Source: Anthopleura xanthogrammica
Taxonomy: Eukaryota; Cnidaria; Anthozoa; Actiniaria; Actiniidae
DNA: 64,000 bases
Assembly (NCBI GenBank): GCA_964019055.1
Contig: OZ025218.1
Location: 5,931,259-5,995,258 of the forward strand
Direction: 5' to 3'
Shown here: one piece after another, positions 12,881 to 23,900 of the stretch
How positions within the stretch are numbered: the first letter of the stretch is position 1
Layout: every line of letters begins with the position of its first letter
The notes under the pieces: model-generated
Database searches by the model: none
What the model was told of the DNA's origin: nothing
Seen by the model: the letters and a program-made list of their open reading frames with translations, nothing else
Translations under genes and position numbers: made by a program

Positions 12881-13560
12881 CATGATCTATTAGAGGTTTC
12901 AAAAGCCATGGGTGGTTTTACACCAATTTCATAAATAAAAGAATCGCTAGCTAATACCACCAAATTCAACATTGAAGGTCAGTTCCTATTTCTCGATCAT
13001 ACTGTCCTACGAAACCGCTATGTCTATTAAAGATTCCAAAAGCCCTGGGTGGTATAGGGCACTAATTTCATAAATAAAAGAATCGCTAACTAATACCACC
13101 AAATTCAACATTGAAGGTCAGTTCCTATTTCTCGATCATACTGTCCTACGAAACCGCTATGTCTATTAAAGATTTCAAAAGCCCTGGGTGGTATAGGGCA
13201 CGAATCGCTAGATACCACCAAATTCATCATTGAACGTCAGTCCCTATTTCTCGATTATACTGTCCTACAATCCGCTATATCTATTAAAGGTTTCAAAAGC
13301 CCTGGGTGGTATAGGGCACTAATTTCATAAATAAAAGAATCGCTAACTAATACCACCAAATTCAACATTGAACGTCAGTTCCTATTTCTCGATCATACTG
13401 TCCTACGAAACCGCTGCCATGATCTATTAAAGGTCTTGAAAGCCTTGGGTGGTAGCGCACCACAAATCACCAGTTGCCAATACCACCAAATTGAATACTG
13501 AAGGTCATTCCCTGTTTCTATCAGCACATTGCTATAATTCAACTAGTATTCTCAAAAGAC
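12880..13560 (+). repeat. Minisatellite block B (about 115-140-bp units, five copies)
   Basis: Units begin at about 12882, 13020, 13161, 13275 and 13411 with (C)TATTAAAGRTTTC, AAAAGCCCTGGGTGGTATAG, then ACTAATACCACCAAATTCA and TTTCTCGATCATACTGTCC. The 13161 unit lacks about 25 bp. It abuts block A but has a different unit. Confidence 0.8.
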
Positions 13561-14380
13561 TCAGCAATTAGTCAAATTTATGCGCTGCGACAACGATCCC
13601 TTTAAAAATCCTATGGAATGATTTTTGGTCAACCTCTCACAAAGCGCCCTCCCCGTCTAGTCTCAACTAATGAGGGTATAGAACGTAGAGATGACCCTAG
13701 CAGCGGCTGCGTAGGAGACTCAAGTCCAAGCCCTGCGACAATCATCCCTCTAAAAAGCCTTTTGGACCCCTTCAGTCAACCCGCCAGACAGAGCAATCCT
13801 CTCAAATTTTGTCACTTATGATAATCTATCTTATAAATCATATTTATTTAACGATTTATCAGAAATGATAGCTTTTGTTAAGAAGGGATTAATCTTGGAA
13901 AAAATTGAAAGAATTTCAAGTCGTTTTTTTGAACCTTTATAAGTAGCTTATTGAAAAGAGCCAAAAGCTAATACTAGAAGTGTTAGCTCATCGATCATTC
14001 GCGGAAATTCTCGTCTGATTTCTGATATGGCATCTGAATGGGTTTAATATTCGCTAAGTTGTAATGATGATTACAAAGAGCGGAAGAAAGTTTCGTCAAT
14101 ATTCGCTCTCTTGTCATTGTTGGCTTGTTCATTAACTTTTGCCATGATAGAAAAACGACGCAGAGAGATATCAAAACTATACATAAGTAAATAGTCTATG
14201 GAGGTCTCAGCAGTTGTGTGGGCTTGATATATAAACATGTTTTATTTAGAATACCCCTCCAATATGGGCTACGGTTTATATTGCGTATTATACGACAATA
14301 AGGTAGGATATTGAGTTTTCGAGAGTTTATATGCACGTAATCTATACATGTGGGGCTGATGAATAATATAAAACGAGACG
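13561..14380. other. No gene seen
   Basis: Ordinary AT-rich sequence. Short frames around 13618-13821 lack any domain or splice signal. Confidence 0.4.
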
Positions 14381-14910
14381 GAAAAAAGGAAGGAAAAAAA
14401 GAGAAGGAAAGTAAAAAAAGAGAGAAAGGAGTGGAAAAAGACAGTCAAGTAAAAGGAAGAAAGTTGTAGAGAGAAAGAGAAGTGAGAATGAATAGGAAAA
14501 ATAAAATGAAGAAATGCCGGAGATGAAAAAAAGGAGGGAAAACCACAAAGGAATGAAAGAAGCGTAAGAGAAGAAGAAAGGAAAGGAAATAAGGAAAAAA
14601 GTGGAAAAAGACAGTCGAGCAAAAGAAAGAAAGTTGTAGAGAGAAAGAGAAAAGAGAATGAGATATGGAAGGATAAAATGAAGAAAAGGCGATGAAAAAA
14701 AAGGGAATCAAGAAAGGAAGGAAAGAAGCACAAAAGAAGAAGAAAAGAAAAAAAATAAAGAAAAAAGTGGAAAAAGACAATCGAGCAAAAGAAAGGAAAT
14801 TGAAAAGAGAAAGTGAAGAGAGAAAGAAAAAAGAAAAGGAAAACTGAAACCAAAGGGAAAAAAAAAGGAAATGAAGAGAAAAAGAAAACTAAGAGATGGA
14901 AAAATATATA
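14380..14910 (+). repeat. Polypurine tract with embedded tandem units (166-170 bp)
   Basis: About 530 bp that is almost entirely A and G on the plus strand. GTGGAAAAAGACA followed by GTCAAG/GTCGAG/ATCGAG recurs at 14431, 14601 and 14767, so the tract is three diverged tandem units and not a simple microsatellite. Such a tract could adopt triplex (H-DNA) structure. The long Phe/Ser/Leu frames on the minus strand are by-products of the CT strand. Confidence 0.75.
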
Positions 14911-15785
14911 TCAAAGAAACAAAAGAGTTCACTAATTACTTATCTTGAAATGAAAAACTGACATTGTTATCGAGCATAAAGCCGTCCAATCAATAGGAAA
15001 TTATCACAACATAGTAGTTTTTCCAGGATATTTTTAAAATTTCTTATCTTCATTTGCAATGTAATAATGAGGGTTTCAAGGTATATTATTTCTTAACGAG
15101 TTACTTGTTTTGTACAATATTTTTCGCTCTGTTTCATCTGTTCTATATTCTTTAATTATCGATTTTATCAACATTATCATTGTTTTTATTATCATGTTTA
15201 TTATTATCACTTTAAGAATTAAAAAGAAAGCTTTTATCTTTGACGAAAACATTAAACAACAGAAAATGAAATAATTTTCTAGTTTTAATATCCGAGAACT
15301 GACAATCAAAGAAACAAAATATCAATAAGCGATGTTTGAGTAGGAAATTTAACCGACCAGTAAATTGAACACGAAACCATCAAACATAGGATGAAGTGAT
15401 TCTAAGGCTTTTTCGTCTCCTTCTATATATTGATATTTCTAAAGGAAAAGTCTGAATACACAGTCCAGCATGTGTTGTCCGGTCAATGGTCGAATAAGAA
15501 ATATATAGCATAAATATGAGTCTTTGCTCTTGAAGGAACACATCACCTGTCTGACCCGTGTTGATCGACCACCGCTGTTAAAGTTACGCACAGTTGAAAT
15601 GGCCATCTGGCGGTTCAATCAAGGCGTTACAGTTTATACTGAGTATAATCAGTTTTTAAGGTTATATGCAAGTGATTTGTTAGTATGATTTGATTGGATA
15701 ATTTATGAAGTCATAAATTATTCATGAAGTACACGATAAAGAAGATACAGCAGGCAGCATCTTTTGCTGTTTCGAAAATGAAAGA
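14911..15785. other. No gene seen
   Basis: AT-rich sequence between the polypurine tract and the GAAA array. No splice-flanked frame found. Confidence 0.4.
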
Positions 15786-15787
15786 GA

Positions 15788-16107
<320 letters not shown>

Positions 16108-16411
16108 GAGGGAAAACGAAAACTGTTTCTTAATTTCAACAATTTTTTAAATAAAAAAAATGTTATTTGTTTGGAATTTGAAATACTTTAATCGATAGAA
16201 CAAACCATTTAATATAAAAGAAGCCGCAAAATTATTATCTATAAATAAGGTTCAACTATCTAAGACTCTTATCTTTGGTGATGCCCCTTGCCGAGATTCT
16301 CGATTAGATTGAAAAGGATTAATACTGAGCAAATCTACCAAAAACCTTCCATAACCGAACATCCTTATTGGTCACTTCCCACTTCGATGGCCGGTGTAAA
16401 AAGGCTCAAAT

Positions 16412-16700
16412 CTTCAGTAAAGGCGCGATTACACGAAGCAATTTTCTCTGCAACTTGTGTCGCAACGCCGTTGCGACACAAGTTGCAAGAGGGTTTACAC
16501 GGTGCAACGGAGATGCAATCGTGGCCAAAAGTAGAAATGAATTCTACTTTTCGCAACGATTGCTGCAACTTGTCTCGCAACATCTTTCAAATTGCGCTGT
16601 AGGTTACACGCCGCAATGCTCCATGCAACTTGTGTCGCAACGCCTTTTGCGACACAAGTTGCAGAGAAAATTGCTTCGTGTAATCGCGCCTTTACTGAAG
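16412..16700. mobile_element. MITE with about 55-bp terminal inverted repeats
   Basis: Left end CTTCAGTAAAGGCGCGATTA and right end TAATCGCGCCTTTACTGAAG are reverse complements. The arms run on through GAAGCAATTTTCTCTGCAAC. Each arm also carries its own hairpin around TTGTGTCGCAACG/CGTTGCGACACAA. Total 289 bp, no coding capacity. Direct flanking duplications are not clear. Confidence 0.85.
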
Positions 16701-18130
16701 AGAAAAGAAAGGGTGAACGTGAATCATATATCGAACGTGGTATTATTCTCCATGGCCTAATTAAATGCTGTTTTTAGTACAAATTAGCTTCAAAATCCTT
16801 TGAAAAACTGAAAAATAACTATGTTTACACATAACTCTGCCTCGGGCAAGTAATTCAACATGAAAAGAAGCAGTGAATTTGATTTAGAATTGACGCACAA
16901 AGGGAAAATAAAGGTTTGATATATAAGATATAATATAAAGCTTATCTCTACACTGACATAAGAGATACATGACTTGGCTATATTATTTTCTAACGAGTTT
17001 GCATTATTCATTATTCTATACAGTGGAGATTTTAGGGAGGGTTTTGTAGCGTACAAGTTGGAGGAAATTCTACATTTTTTCTACATATTCATTGATAGTG
17101 CTTGAACTTATGAAGGTTATTTTTTTATTCTTGTTTATTGTAACTATTTTTTGGGCTAGGAAAAGATAAATATATCGAAAAACAGCCAAACGCCTTTTTG
17201 TCGTATTTTTCGATTAATTTATCTTTCGGGATAAGCATTGATTTCATATTTGTGGATAATTTTTGTTATTTTTTATTCCAGAAGCTAATTTTTTTTTATA
17301 ATTGTGATTTCACTAAAAAGCAGCGACAGTCAAGAAACATTATCGTGTATACAATTTACAACTTTCACAATAAGACGTAAATATTGGATTGGAAATCGAT
17401 AGTATTTTTAAAGAGTCCTTTTTACTGAGAGATAATAAGGAATGCTACAAGACTATTTGGGTTATTCATACACGCCTCGGGATACCTATGAGCACCGATA
17501 TGAATTCTTGAGCAAATTCTTATTTTTTTTTAATGAAAAAATTCTATTTTTTCTTTCGTTTAATTTCATGCAATCAATCACTTATTTTGTTATTTTGAAG
17601 ACTTTATTGCTTATATTTTAGTTTTATCACGTAATCATCAAGCAAAGCGAGGTTATTTAGAAGGCTATTCATATCTGGTTTAGATTTCCGTTAATGAAGC
17701 CAGAAAGCTTTCAGGCAATACTTGATTAGCACCACCTACGTCATTCAAGACGTAGGCGCAAGATTATTTAATATAAAGTTTATTTTTATTTCTAGAATCT
17801 CTGCAATTTTAGATGGTGTTTGTTGGAGTGATCAGTTTTAATAAAAACGTTTAGGAGTCGTGTTATTAGTTTGGTAGGAAATACGAAGAAAATCAGCAGG
17901 GGAATCATGTTTGTTGGACACCCGGTACTCACACCAGGATGCCAATAAACGCCCCTCTGTGATTACCTTTGTAAATGATGTATTTTCCAATTGAGAAATC
18001 CATCGTTTTAAAGGTCTTCTCTATGGAAAAAAAAAAAAAAAAAAAGTGACCTTTTGACTAAGCTTTCGAAGCGACCACCTAAACTTTCGAAGTTAATTAA
18101 ACGTGTTCCCTATGAAATAACGACCACTTC
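16701..18130. other. No gene seen
   Basis: AT-rich; one poly-A run of 19 at about 18028-18045. No supported exon. Confidence 0.4.
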
Positions 18131-18345
18131 TCATCGACCACCCTTCCACTGAAACTTCCAATGAAATGCTATCCCTGCCTTATCGACCACCTCTCGAAGG
18201 ACTTTTCAAATTTGAAGGCCTTCCCTATGAAATACTCTCCCCATCTTATCGACCACCTCTCGAACCAACCGTTCAAAATTGATGCCTTCGTTGTGAAATA
18301 TCATCTCCATCTCATCGAACCAACTTTTCAAAGTTCAAGGCTGTG
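18055..18345 (+). repeat. Degenerate tandem repeat, about 70-bp units
   Basis: TATCGACCACCTCTCGAA, then CTTTTCAAA and CCTATGAAATACT, recurs at about 18120, 18180, 18245 and 18310 with decay. Frames across it are chance. Confidence 0.55.
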
Positions 18346-18394
18346 CATCCAGCAGGTTTAACGACACTCGCAAATAATTTCTGGGACTACTACT

Positions 18395-18555
18395 TTTCCC
18401 CTTTTATCTGGAAAAATAAAATTCACTGAATTTTCCCTAACCAAAAAACATCTTTCACTGACTACACTGTGTTATTATTATTACTGTGCACTAAAAAACA
18501 TAAAAAAACTGATCAGAATTCACTGACTTTTCCCTGACCAAGGGAACCTTTGTTA
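18395..18555. mobile_element. Decayed relative of the 57.5-kb hAT-like element
   Basis: Shares ATCTGGAAAAATAAAATTCA, TTTCCCTAACCAAAAAAC, TTTCACTGACTACACTG and CACTGACTTTTCCCTGACC with 57472-57795, in the same order. The ends no longer match as inverted repeats. Confidence 0.6.
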
Positions 18556-19654
18556 ATTTTTATCTGAATCGACACAGTCATGCTCTACCTGAGGGCCAAA
18601 CTACCTATCTGTGGTCGATGAAGAGGCGCTAGAACGCCACTTTAAATGCGACAGAAAGGCTTTCGACAAAACAAAACACTCTGTAGCAAAGAAAATAATT
18701 CCTAGGCGTAAAATTACGGCTAATCGGAGCGCGCAGATCAGAAGATCATACTTTAAAGCAGAGATGTATTAGTGAAAGCACGAATTAGAAACCTACTCGT
18801 ATGGGAAGGATTACATGATTAATACTCAAGGACTCGTAGCCTCTAACAGTTTTCACTCAACAATCGTGTTCATATTAAATCGCTTTATGTCAAACATTTG
18901 ATCACGCACGTGTCACTGGGCTACCTGTGGTAGACCAGTTCAAAGTTATTTTCATCTATATTTCGACTTTACTTTTTTTGTTTTTTTTTCTGCTGTAGTA
19001 ATAAGTTTTTTGTGGGAGCTGGATCTCTGTTTTGTAGTTATTTTCTTTATCAGAAAGATGAGATTTTTTAGACATATAAATCATGTAATTAGCTACCATG
19101 TTAATACAAGATAAACACCTATTAACGTAACGAAATAAACCTTTAAAACCGACCATCCCATTCCGATCCGACCACCAGCTTAACAAAAACATCTTTATAA
19201 CGCCCCAAATTCATAGGACGTTTTTAAAATCTTAAAAGATTTCTTCATAATTTTATTTAATTTTTAAATGAAAGTAAGGTTTACTTGATAATGTTACGTT
19301 AAGGAATTTAACAATAATTTATTTACAAAGCTTTCTTGATTGACAAAAAGGACATTCTGAAGGCAAATGGGTGCTGTGGGTTATCCCCCTGTTGGCACTA
19401 GCAAATAAAAACGCCTTTGGGCATTTGCTCATAACATTACATATATTATAATTATAAGACCATGTTATATGGTGCGGAATTTTTACCTAAAACTTGTGTG
19501 CAATGGGTCCTTAGATAAATAATTATTTTACGTGCGCGCTCTTTGTGATCGAAGAAATATATATTACAAATAGTAGACATTACAGTTGTCAACAGTTTGC
19601 CACATCCCTTCACAAATCTTCACAAATGACTAGTCTAACCTTGTTTATGAGTGG

Positions 19655-19657
19655 GGG

Positions 19658-19688
<31 letters not shown>

Positions 19689-19765
19689 GACAGACAAACG
19701 GACAGACAGACAGAGAGACAGACGGACAGACAGACAGACAGGAAAGCAGCTAGACAGACGGAAGG
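19655..19765 (+). repeat. (GACA)n/(GACG)n microsatellite
   Basis: An imperfect array of GACAGACAGACG units. The same family recurs three times just downstream of the MICU1 stop codon. Confidence 0.85.
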
Positions 19766-20077
19766 ACAATTCAAAAACAAGCAACAGCGAAAGAGCCCAA
19801 TTACTTGTACATTTTCATCGTGTCATACATAAACGCTCGCAATAGAGGTGTTGCAATATCACGTGACGGCAGCTATGTTGCATGCATAAGAAAGAATTCC
19901 CGAGAGTAAAGGGATTTTATTGTTCTGCCATCTAACCACAGGCAGCCCAAGCTGTATTATGGGCGCCGGCATGTGATTGTGCAAAACCTCTATACCTTCC
20001 AGATCTATGTCTAAAAAGAATGGAAGGAAAATAGACACAGAAAAACAAATTGACGAAGGGAAGAAACTCACATACGT

Positions 20078-20526
20078 TATTATAGGAAATTAAAGCTCCA
20101 CGAAATGAAGGTATTGGAAATTAGCACGACTTAAATTAACGCGAACTGAGGCCGGGCAAAAATACTTCCAAATGAAGAAAATTAACGCGAAAGACAAGCC
20201 AAAATTAACACGACGAAATTAACACGATGGACACAAAAATGACACAAAGTGAAAATGAAGAGCTTGTAGAATAAAAACAAAAAGATAATTTCCGACAAAT
20301 ACTGAATTGTTGTTATTAAGTGACCAGCTGTAATGTTCAGTTTTAAATAAATAATTTTTCAAAAGTGAATTACAGATAAATTTGCTGGAAATTCATATCG
20401 TGAAAATTAACGTTCCACTTCATTAATGATCTGGAAATGAACATTAAAAGAAATTAACACGTCTTAAATTAACGCGATTTTTTGAAATTCGCGTTAATTT
20501 CATGGAGCGTTAATTTCCTATAATAT
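20078..20526. mobile_element. MITE with about 29-bp inverted ends and internal TTAACGCGA repeats
   Basis: Left TATTATAGGAAATTAAAGCT and right AGCGTTAATTTCCTATAATA pair with one mismatch; the arms continue through CCACGAAAT/ATTTCATGG. The interior holds many short AATTAACGCGA/AATTAACACGA copies. It lies 400 bp past the MICU1 stop, so it may be in the 3' UTR or the flank. Confidence 0.75.
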
Positions 20527-20577
20527 GGTACACTGTATTTTACAGCAAGTATATAAGCCAACATGTCTTCACAAACT

Positions 20578-20765
20578 AACAGACAGACAGACAGACAGAC
20601 ATATGGACAGACAGACAGACAAACCTTTCAAAATATACGATCCTATGAAGACTGAAAGGCAACGGATAGACAGACAGACAGACAGACAAACCTTTAAAAA
20701 TATACGATCCCATGAAGACTGAAAGGCAACGGATATACAGACAGACAGACAGACAGACACTCACA
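20578..20765 (+). repeat. Three (GACA)n arrays linked by a repeated spacer
   Basis: GACA arrays at about 20579-20622, 20668-20690 and 20737-20760 are separated by copies of a spacer with AATATACGATCC, ATGAAGACTGAAAGGCAACG. Unit about 75-80 bp, so the spacer has expanded together with the microsatellite. Confidence 0.75.
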
Positions 20766-20898
20766 ATGTATGATCCTATTAATAGTGCAAGAAAGACCTC
20801 CACCCACTACCAACCATTACGGTTTGATTGTATGATTCTATTAATAGTGCAAGAAAGACCTCCACCCACTACCAACCATTACGGTTTGATTGTATGAT
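20765..20898 (+). repeat. 62-bp direct duplication next to the MICU1 stop codon
   Basis: Two near-perfect copies begin at about 20768 and 20830: TGATYCTATTAATAGTGCAA, GAAAGACCTCCACCCACTAC, CAACCATTACGGTTTGATTG. It ends 25 bp from the MICU1 stop (minus strand), so it lies in the 3' UTR. Confidence 0.8.
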
Positions 20899-20922
20899 TG
20901 ATCGTAATATGTCAGTGATACA

Positions 20923-23900
20923 TTACGTGCTTGGTTCTTTTGGGTTTGGATGGAACACGTCGTATGTTATATGTTTAGCACACTTCCACATTGCTGAGAT
21001 CAGCTTAGTAAGTCCAGTGTCTTTGGGCTATTTGGGAAAAAAATTAAATAAGTAAAATCCATGGTGAGTTACATATTTGATCAAAAGATCTACCAAAATA
21101 ACACAAATAGAAATAGTAATGGCACGGTCTCTGAAAGACAATAACGAAATAAGTTGAACCATTCACAAAGCGATATATAACTGCAGCTTCTCCAATAGAC
21201 CCCTTGCACTGACGTCACGCTTACGTTAGCAACGGTTACGACATGGTTACGGTCACAGAAAAGGCGCGAACAAACGGTGAAACTTTGCGTACAATATTGC
21301 AGGCAATGCTGCTGAAGTAGGATCGTTTTTCTAGATCAGCAACATTGAGTGCAACAAATTTGATCCTGTAACATGGCTTGCAAAGTCGATGTGCGCAATG
21401 TTGCATCGTGTGTCCGTAGCTTAACGGCCACGGCAATGTCATGCACGGTCACGGTCATGATCAATGTTACTCACATTTTCAAGTCCCCTGACTAGCTGAT
21501 TTTTCATCACAGCAATGAACTCCTTATGGCTTAACTCTCCATCATCTACAAACAATAATACCATATTGTTGGTGCTCTGTTCTCTGTTGCTCATATTTCC
21601 TGCTGAAGCCCGTTGCCCTTGCTATAATGTTTCTTCTGTTAATATTGCTGTTAGCGCTGCTGCTACTGCTACTAAACTGATCCAGCTATCGCTATTAACA
21701 CTACTGCTCCCGCTACTGCTGTGCTACTGTCATTGCTACTACTACTGCTGCTACTACTATTACCGCTAGTGCTGTTGCTACCGTTACCGGCACTTCGGCT
21801 ACTGTTACTGCAATACCTTTACTAGTCCTATCACTGCTACTAAGACTTTCACAACCTTGGGATTGAAAATTATAGAATGTTAGAAACATCAGATGCATAG
21901 GGTAGGGATTTTCAAAAGATTTTCAACACTAGAAGATGAAATTCGTATCTCCAAGCACCCATGTAATATTCTGTTTATTATATAATTATCAATGAAAAAA
22001 AGAAAACAAAATTTTTCGAGCTTTTTTCTCGGCTATAAGAAGTATGTAACCATAGTGATGATATTTTTTTCCTATGTGAAAATAACATGTTATCTTCACA
22101 TGTGAAAATATCCAATTTTTGAAATAAAGAAATATAGGTATTTCATTGATAATCATATAATAAATAATGGTAATTGAACTAAGTGGAGTGCAATTTGGTC
22201 TGATATCAAACGCGCGATAACAAAATCACACGACCGCGTAGCGGGAGTGTGATTTGTAATCGCAAGTTTGATATCAGACCAAAATTGCACGACACAAAGT
22301 TCAATTATCACTTTATTATATCCATTTTGAAATCATACTAGATAGACACTAAATTTGTGATAAATACAAAAGTATTTATTCACAAATAGCCAGTATTTTG
22401 TTTCTTTTTGTAACAAAAAATTCCAGTCAAACTTGAGAAAAGCTACATTTTATGTTCCTTATTTGCTGTAATCTGATTGGCTGATTACATACAATCCTGT
22501 AATCTGATTGGTTACCTTTTCTAGTGTTGCATTGTGATTGGCTGACAAAAAGATGCGATTCGGACTCAAAATAGTGCGATTCGTGCTTGAATCAATCTAC
22601 TGAGAGCCAATCAGATTACAGGATTTGCTAGTGATTTCAAAGTGGATATAATAAACAGTTGTATAGAATGATGTTTGCATTATCATCTCCAAAAGAGCTG
22701 GGTTTAGAAATCCTCATTAAATTTGTATTCTTATCCAACCCTCAACTTACCATTTTCATCAAACATCTTGTAAACAATGTCAATGACATGATCACCTAAG
22801 GTAACCCCAGCAATTGTCTTTGCAACGCGTTTAAAGGTCCCTGGGTCTATTGCTTTGTTGGCTGCATTATGAAAGCTGAGGGCAACTTCTGCTTCACTGA
22901 TGTTTCTTAAGAAATGGAAGAAGTTCAGGTAGTTCTGAAAAGTAACTCCCTGAAAAACAGCAGAAAAATCAAATGTTTGAATCTTACTAGTATAATAATA
23001 TAATGTGAGTTTCATCCCTCCAATAAGGATGGAGATCCCCTTCATAAAAGAGGTGAAAAAAGTATGATACTACTCTGAGATCCTATCCCCCCGCCCCTTA
23101 AAAATTCCAATTTACCTCAATTTGGATATTTTTTGAACTAGCTATACCCCTCCCTACCCCCATGGAAATTACAATCCCCCTCGTAGGGGCAGATCCAGGG
23201 TGATGTTTAAAAGGGGTGACTGTTACAGATTAACTTGTGCCAATACCACAGGAAACCCATAAAGAGTGGGAAAATGAAGAAAAAAAGGCGTCTAAAATTG
23301 ACAGAAATTTAAAAAAATTGAGGGTTTAAGTAAATCGAGTGGAAGTTTATCCAGATAAATTGTTTTCAGTTTTAAACACTAGTCACCCCCCTCACCACCC
23401 ATGGTAGTCAGAAAGTAGCATACAAAGTCAGAAAAAATGTGGCATTAATCTATCTACCCATACCTCTGGGTTATCTTTGAAAGCCTTTTTCACTCTTTTG
23501 AGAATCTGCTGTTTCTTTTTTTCATGGAAGTTAGAATATGTCAACAACATGTCGGCAAACTGCCTTTCTGTTATCCTACCATCCTCTGGATCATATGACA
23601 AGAACTGAAACAGGTAAAGTTGAAAAAATTAGACTAAATAGTGAGCAATAATCACGAAATATGAACCAATTTGAATAATTATTGTTCTGGACTGACTAGC
23701 CTCTCATACATGGGAAAATGCTTTTTTGTTTCCACGTGAACACGAAGCTAGTCAGCCCAGAACAATAGTTATTCAAATTGGTCACCATATTTTGATTCGG
23801 TGTATACACTACATAAAACATGGAAAACTTTATATGGGTTGTAAATCCTGAAAATCTGTGTGCCAACAATTAAACGAAATGCAGGTTCAAATCCCACAAG

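Noticed and set aside
11865..13560. CRISPR-like regular spacing
   Set aside because: Units are directly adjacent diverged tandem repeats without unique spacers, in a eukaryotic genome.
14269..14932. Long Phe/Ser/Leu-rich frames of up to 194 codons
   Set aside because: They follow the CT-rich strand of the polypurine tract, in several frames at once.
16288..16777. Several overlapping 60-130-codon frames
   Set aside because: They lie in the inverted arms of the MITE at 16412-16700.
21208..21222. CRE-like TGACGTCA as a MICU1 regulatory site
   Set aside because: It lies in a fragment of the repeat family seen at 36.6 kb, in intron 9, so likely repeat-derived.
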